Below, one piece after another: positions 5,542 to 7,088 of a stretch of DNA of 7,088 nt. Numbering within the stretch: the first letter of the stretch is position 1; every line of letters begins with the position of its first letter. This stretch comes from an uncultured Collinsella sp. (GTDB lineage: Bacteria; Actinomycetota; Coriobacteriia; Coriobacteriales; Coriobacteriaceae). A program made the position numbers and the translations under genes. The notes under the pieces were generated by a model. That model was given only the letters and a program-made list of their open reading frames with translations, was not told the DNA's origin and searched no databases. Location: assembly GCA_902494375.1 (NCBI GenBank), contig CABUTL010000065.1, forward strand, positions 1 through 7,088, written 5' to 3'.

Positions 5542-6828
5542 TTACCGCCTTGCGGCACGATCAAAATGCCGGCGTCCAAACAGCAGCAGCGCCGCGGGAA
5601 CCGCAGTCACGACCATGCCCGCACCAACGAGCGTCTGCTGCACGCCAAACGTCGCCGCCAGCCAGGGGGCAATCGCCAGCGGGGCCACGCCGGCAAACAT
5701 GTTGCCAAAACCCATGACCGAGTTCACACGACCGAGCTGCTCGAGCGGGGCCGTCGTTTGCACGATCGTGTTGTGGAGCGGGTTGACGATGCCCCAAGCT
5801 ATGCCCAGTGCAATCTGGCCGACAAGGGCCACGCCCACGTACGGCGTTCCCACGTAGAGCAGGCTTCCCAGACCCACGGACATGAGCGCCACGAGCAGCG
5901 TTTTGAGGCTGACAAAGCGCGCCGGCAGGCGGAGCGCGACCACGGCGCCCAGCACCGCGCCCACACCGCTGGCCGACGAGAGCCAGCCCATCCACTCAAC
6001 ACCGACGTGCAGGACATCGCGGTAGAAGAACGACTCCAGCGGATCGAAGGCACCATAGCCAAAGTTCGAGAGGAAGATGATGCAGAAAAGTAGCGCGAGG
6101 ACGCTGTTGGTAAAGACCGTCTTGATGCTGGCCGCGAAGGTGACACGGGAGGACGTGTTGGGGTCGGAGCTTTGGCTGGCCTTGTCCGATGTGATGTCAC
6201 CGATCGCGGGTTTGCCTTCGTGTGTGGCGGCCTGACCTGCACTTTGCCTAAAGCCCCAACCGGCGACGAGCGCCAGCACAGTAAAGAGCATCATGAGCAC
6301 AAACACCGCACGCGACGACGCAGCAGCTGCGAAAAAGCCGCCCAGCGTAGGGCCAACGATGATACTCACGTTTGAAAACATGGCGATGGCGGAGTTGATG
6401 TCTTTGAGCTCGACGGGGTCGTCGGTGAGATACGCCGGATAGGATGTGGCGATGGGCTGGGCGAACCCCATCACGAAGCCCAGGAGCACCGCGCCGAACA
6501 GGACGATGCCGGTCGCGCTGCCAAAAACGAGAATCGCCGCGCCGGTTGCCAGCGTGCCGACGATACTCAACAAGAAATGACGGCGCGGGCCCCAAGCGTC
6601 GAGCGCCGCACCGCCCGCAAAAGATCCCAAGATCACGAATACGTTCATAAAAAGGACGGCCAGCGATGTCGCCACGACCGAGGCATCGTCCGCATAGGTG
6701 AGCGTTCCGATAACGCCGATAAAGTAGCTGGTCTGAAAACCGGTGTAGATGAGAAAGCGCATCGCCACCAGGCGTTTGGCCTGTACGGACAGCGATGGTT
6801 GAGGCTTTGAGAAAAGAGAGGCGAGCAT
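5542..6828 (-). CDS. Major facilitator superfamily transporter (MFS, DHA3/MFS_3-like)
   Basis: The product has 428 residues with about 12 hydrophobic segments in two groups of six. The first six span about 21-192, the last six about 241-418. The central cytoplasmic loop (193-238) is hydrophilic and rich in Ser, Thr, Asp and Gly. Between helices 2 and 3 lies GGAALDAWGPRRHF (72-85), the motif A (G-x3-D-x2-G-x-R-R) of MFS proteins. GRVNSVMGFGN (366-376) and SAIAMFSNVSIIVGPTLGG (146-164) resemble the MFS_3/EntS-type drug and siderophore exporter group. I therefore infer a proton-driven exporter in the cytoplasmic membrane; the substrate is unknown and an uptake role is not excluded. ATG 6828 is chosen because AAGGAG lies 5 bases upstream; in-frame ATGs at 6846 and 6867 have no such site and 6846 would place AAGGAG inside the gene. 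It is followed directly by the 19-bp inverted repeat and is probably transcribed alone. Confidence 0.87.
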   Translation of the reverse strand: MLASLFSKPQPSLSVQAKRLVAMRFLIYTGFQTSYFIGVIGTLTYADDASVVATSLAVLFMNVFVILGSFAGGAALDAWGPRRHFLLSIVGTLATGAAILVFGSATGIVLFGAVLLGFVMGFAQPIATSYPAYLTDDPVELKDINSAIAMFSNVSIIVGPTLGGFFAAAASSRAVFVLMMLFTVLALVAGWGFRQSAGQAATHEGKPAIGDITSDKASQSSDPNTSSRVTFAASIKTVFTNSVLALLFCIIFLSNFGYGAFDPLESFFYRDVLHVGVEWMGWLSSASGVGAVLGAVVALRLPARFVSLKTLLVALMSVGLGSLLYVGTPYVGVALVGQIALGIAWGIVNPLHNTIVQTTAPLEQLGRVNSVMGFGNMFAGVAPLAIAPWLAATFGVQQTLVGAGMVVTAVPAALLLFGRRHFDRAARR

Positions 6829-6833
6829 GGAGA

Positions 6834-6839
6834 CTCCTT
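6834..6839 (-). promoter_or_regulatory. Ribosome binding site fixing the transporter start
   Basis: AAGGAG on the minus strand, with a 5-base spacer before ATG 6828. It excludes the two longer in-frame starts at 6846 and 6867. Confidence 0.75.
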
Positions 6840-6904
6840 GTTTCATACGAATGCGGACGGCGGGCATTCGCCACCGTCTGTCAAATCAATCTATCCGCAT
6901 GAAA
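6840..6904. repeat. Imperfect inverted repeat in the transporter leader
   Basis: GTTTCAT (6840-6846) and TGCGGA (6852-6857) on one side match TCCGCATGAAAC (6894-6905) on the other, with five extra bases between the two halves of the left arm. Inside, GACGG (6856-6860) can pair with CCGTC (6873-6877). The left arm overlaps the sequence just before the ribosome binding site, so a leader structure that affects translation is possible. Support is modest. Confidence 0.3.
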
Positions 6905-6957
6905 CATTAAGGACGCATCAAGCCCCTTCTCTCCGTTTTTCGCCCGTCATGAACTAC

Positions 6958-6994
6958 TTGGTAGATTGTAAGGCATGTCCCACACATCTACCAA
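6958..6994. repeat. TTGGTAGAT / ATCTACCAA intergenic hairpin
   Basis: The perfect 9-bp arms TTGGTAGAT (6958-6966) and ATCTACCAA (6986-6994) can be extended by TGT/ACA if one C bulges. The interior contains GGCATGTCCC, similar to the loop motif of the adjacent hairpins. It lies upstream of the transporter gene. Confidence 0.55.
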
Positions 6995-7002
6995 AGCAAA
7001 AA

Positions 7003-7035
7003 CCACCACAAAGGTGCCTGGCCCCTTTGTGGTGG
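7003..7035. repeat. CACAAAGG intergenic hairpin, copy 3
   Basis: The arms CCACCACAAAGG (7003-7014) and CCTTTGTGGTGG (7024-7035) are perfect over 12 bp, around the loop TGCCTGGCC that is identical to copy 2. It is 8 bases from the previous hairpin. Confidence 0.75.
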
Positions 7036-7060
7036 AAGTGACGTTTGCCCAGATAAAACG

Positions 7061-7087
7061 GCCAAAATAAACCTGTCCCTTTTTGGC
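7061..7087. repeat. GCCAAAA / TTTTGGC intergenic hairpin at the right edge
   Basis: The 7-bp arms GCCAAAA (7061-7067) and TTTTGGC (7081-7087) enclose TAAACCTGTCCCT. The loop motif AACCTGTCCC matches the pattern of the CACAAAGG copies although the stem is unrelated. The element may continue beyond the window. A run of T in the right arm would also allow reading it as part of a terminator for a gene further right, but nothing else supports that. Confidence 0.5.
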
Positions 7088-7088
7088 A

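Noticed and set aside
5415..7035. The three CACAAAGG hairpins as a CRISPR array
   Set aside because: They are far apart, sit in separate intergenic gaps with genes between them, and have no regular spacers.

Overview
The window looks like chromosomal DNA of a Gram-positive, high-G+C bacterium. A gut Coriobacteriia member of the Collinsella type is my best guess. It rests on the sortase-type pilin genes, the G/C-rich codon use of the flanking genes, and the intergenic hairpins of the CCACAAAGG...CCTTTGTGG kind. This taxonomic call is inference, not a database result. All four genes I accept lie on the minus strand, so the transcription order is right to left.

Reading in that direction: (1) positions 7088-6829 are a hairpin-rich intergenic region; (2) 6828-5542 is a 12-helix major facilitator transporter; (3) 5541-5325 is an intergenic region with a perfect 19-bp inverted repeat that abuts the transporter stop codon, a GC-rich hairpin and a second CACAAAGG hairpin; (4) 5324-4503 is a Cof-type HAD phosphatase; (5) 4502-3999 is a 504-bp gene-free region, A/T-rich except at its HAD end, with a third CACAAAGG hairpin, two perfect palindromes and a candidate promoter; (6) 3998-531 is a large cell-wall-anchored surface protein made of a secretion signal, an acidic linker, a Gly-rich beta-helix-like region, two FctA/Spy0128-type isopeptide domains and an LPLSG sorting signal; (7) 538 to beyond position 1 is the start of a fimbrial pilin gene, translationally coupled to gene 6 by an 8-base overlap.

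Genes 6 and 7 are the beginning of a sortase-assembled pilus operon: a large tip or ancillary subunit followed by a likely backbone subunit. More pilin and sortase genes would be expected beyond the left edge. The HAD phosphatase and the transporter have no visible link to the pilus.

The most notable signals are: (a) a run of nine G at codons 58-61 of the surface protein, where loss or gain of one G gives a stop codon within a dozen codons, together with a run of seven G in the ribosome binding site of the same gene, which suggests a phase-variable pilus component; (b) a set of intergenic hairpins with different stems but a shared CCTG-N-CCC-like loop, three of which are near-copies that bracket the HAD and transporter genes; and (c) the perfect 19-bp inverted repeat directly after the transporter stop.
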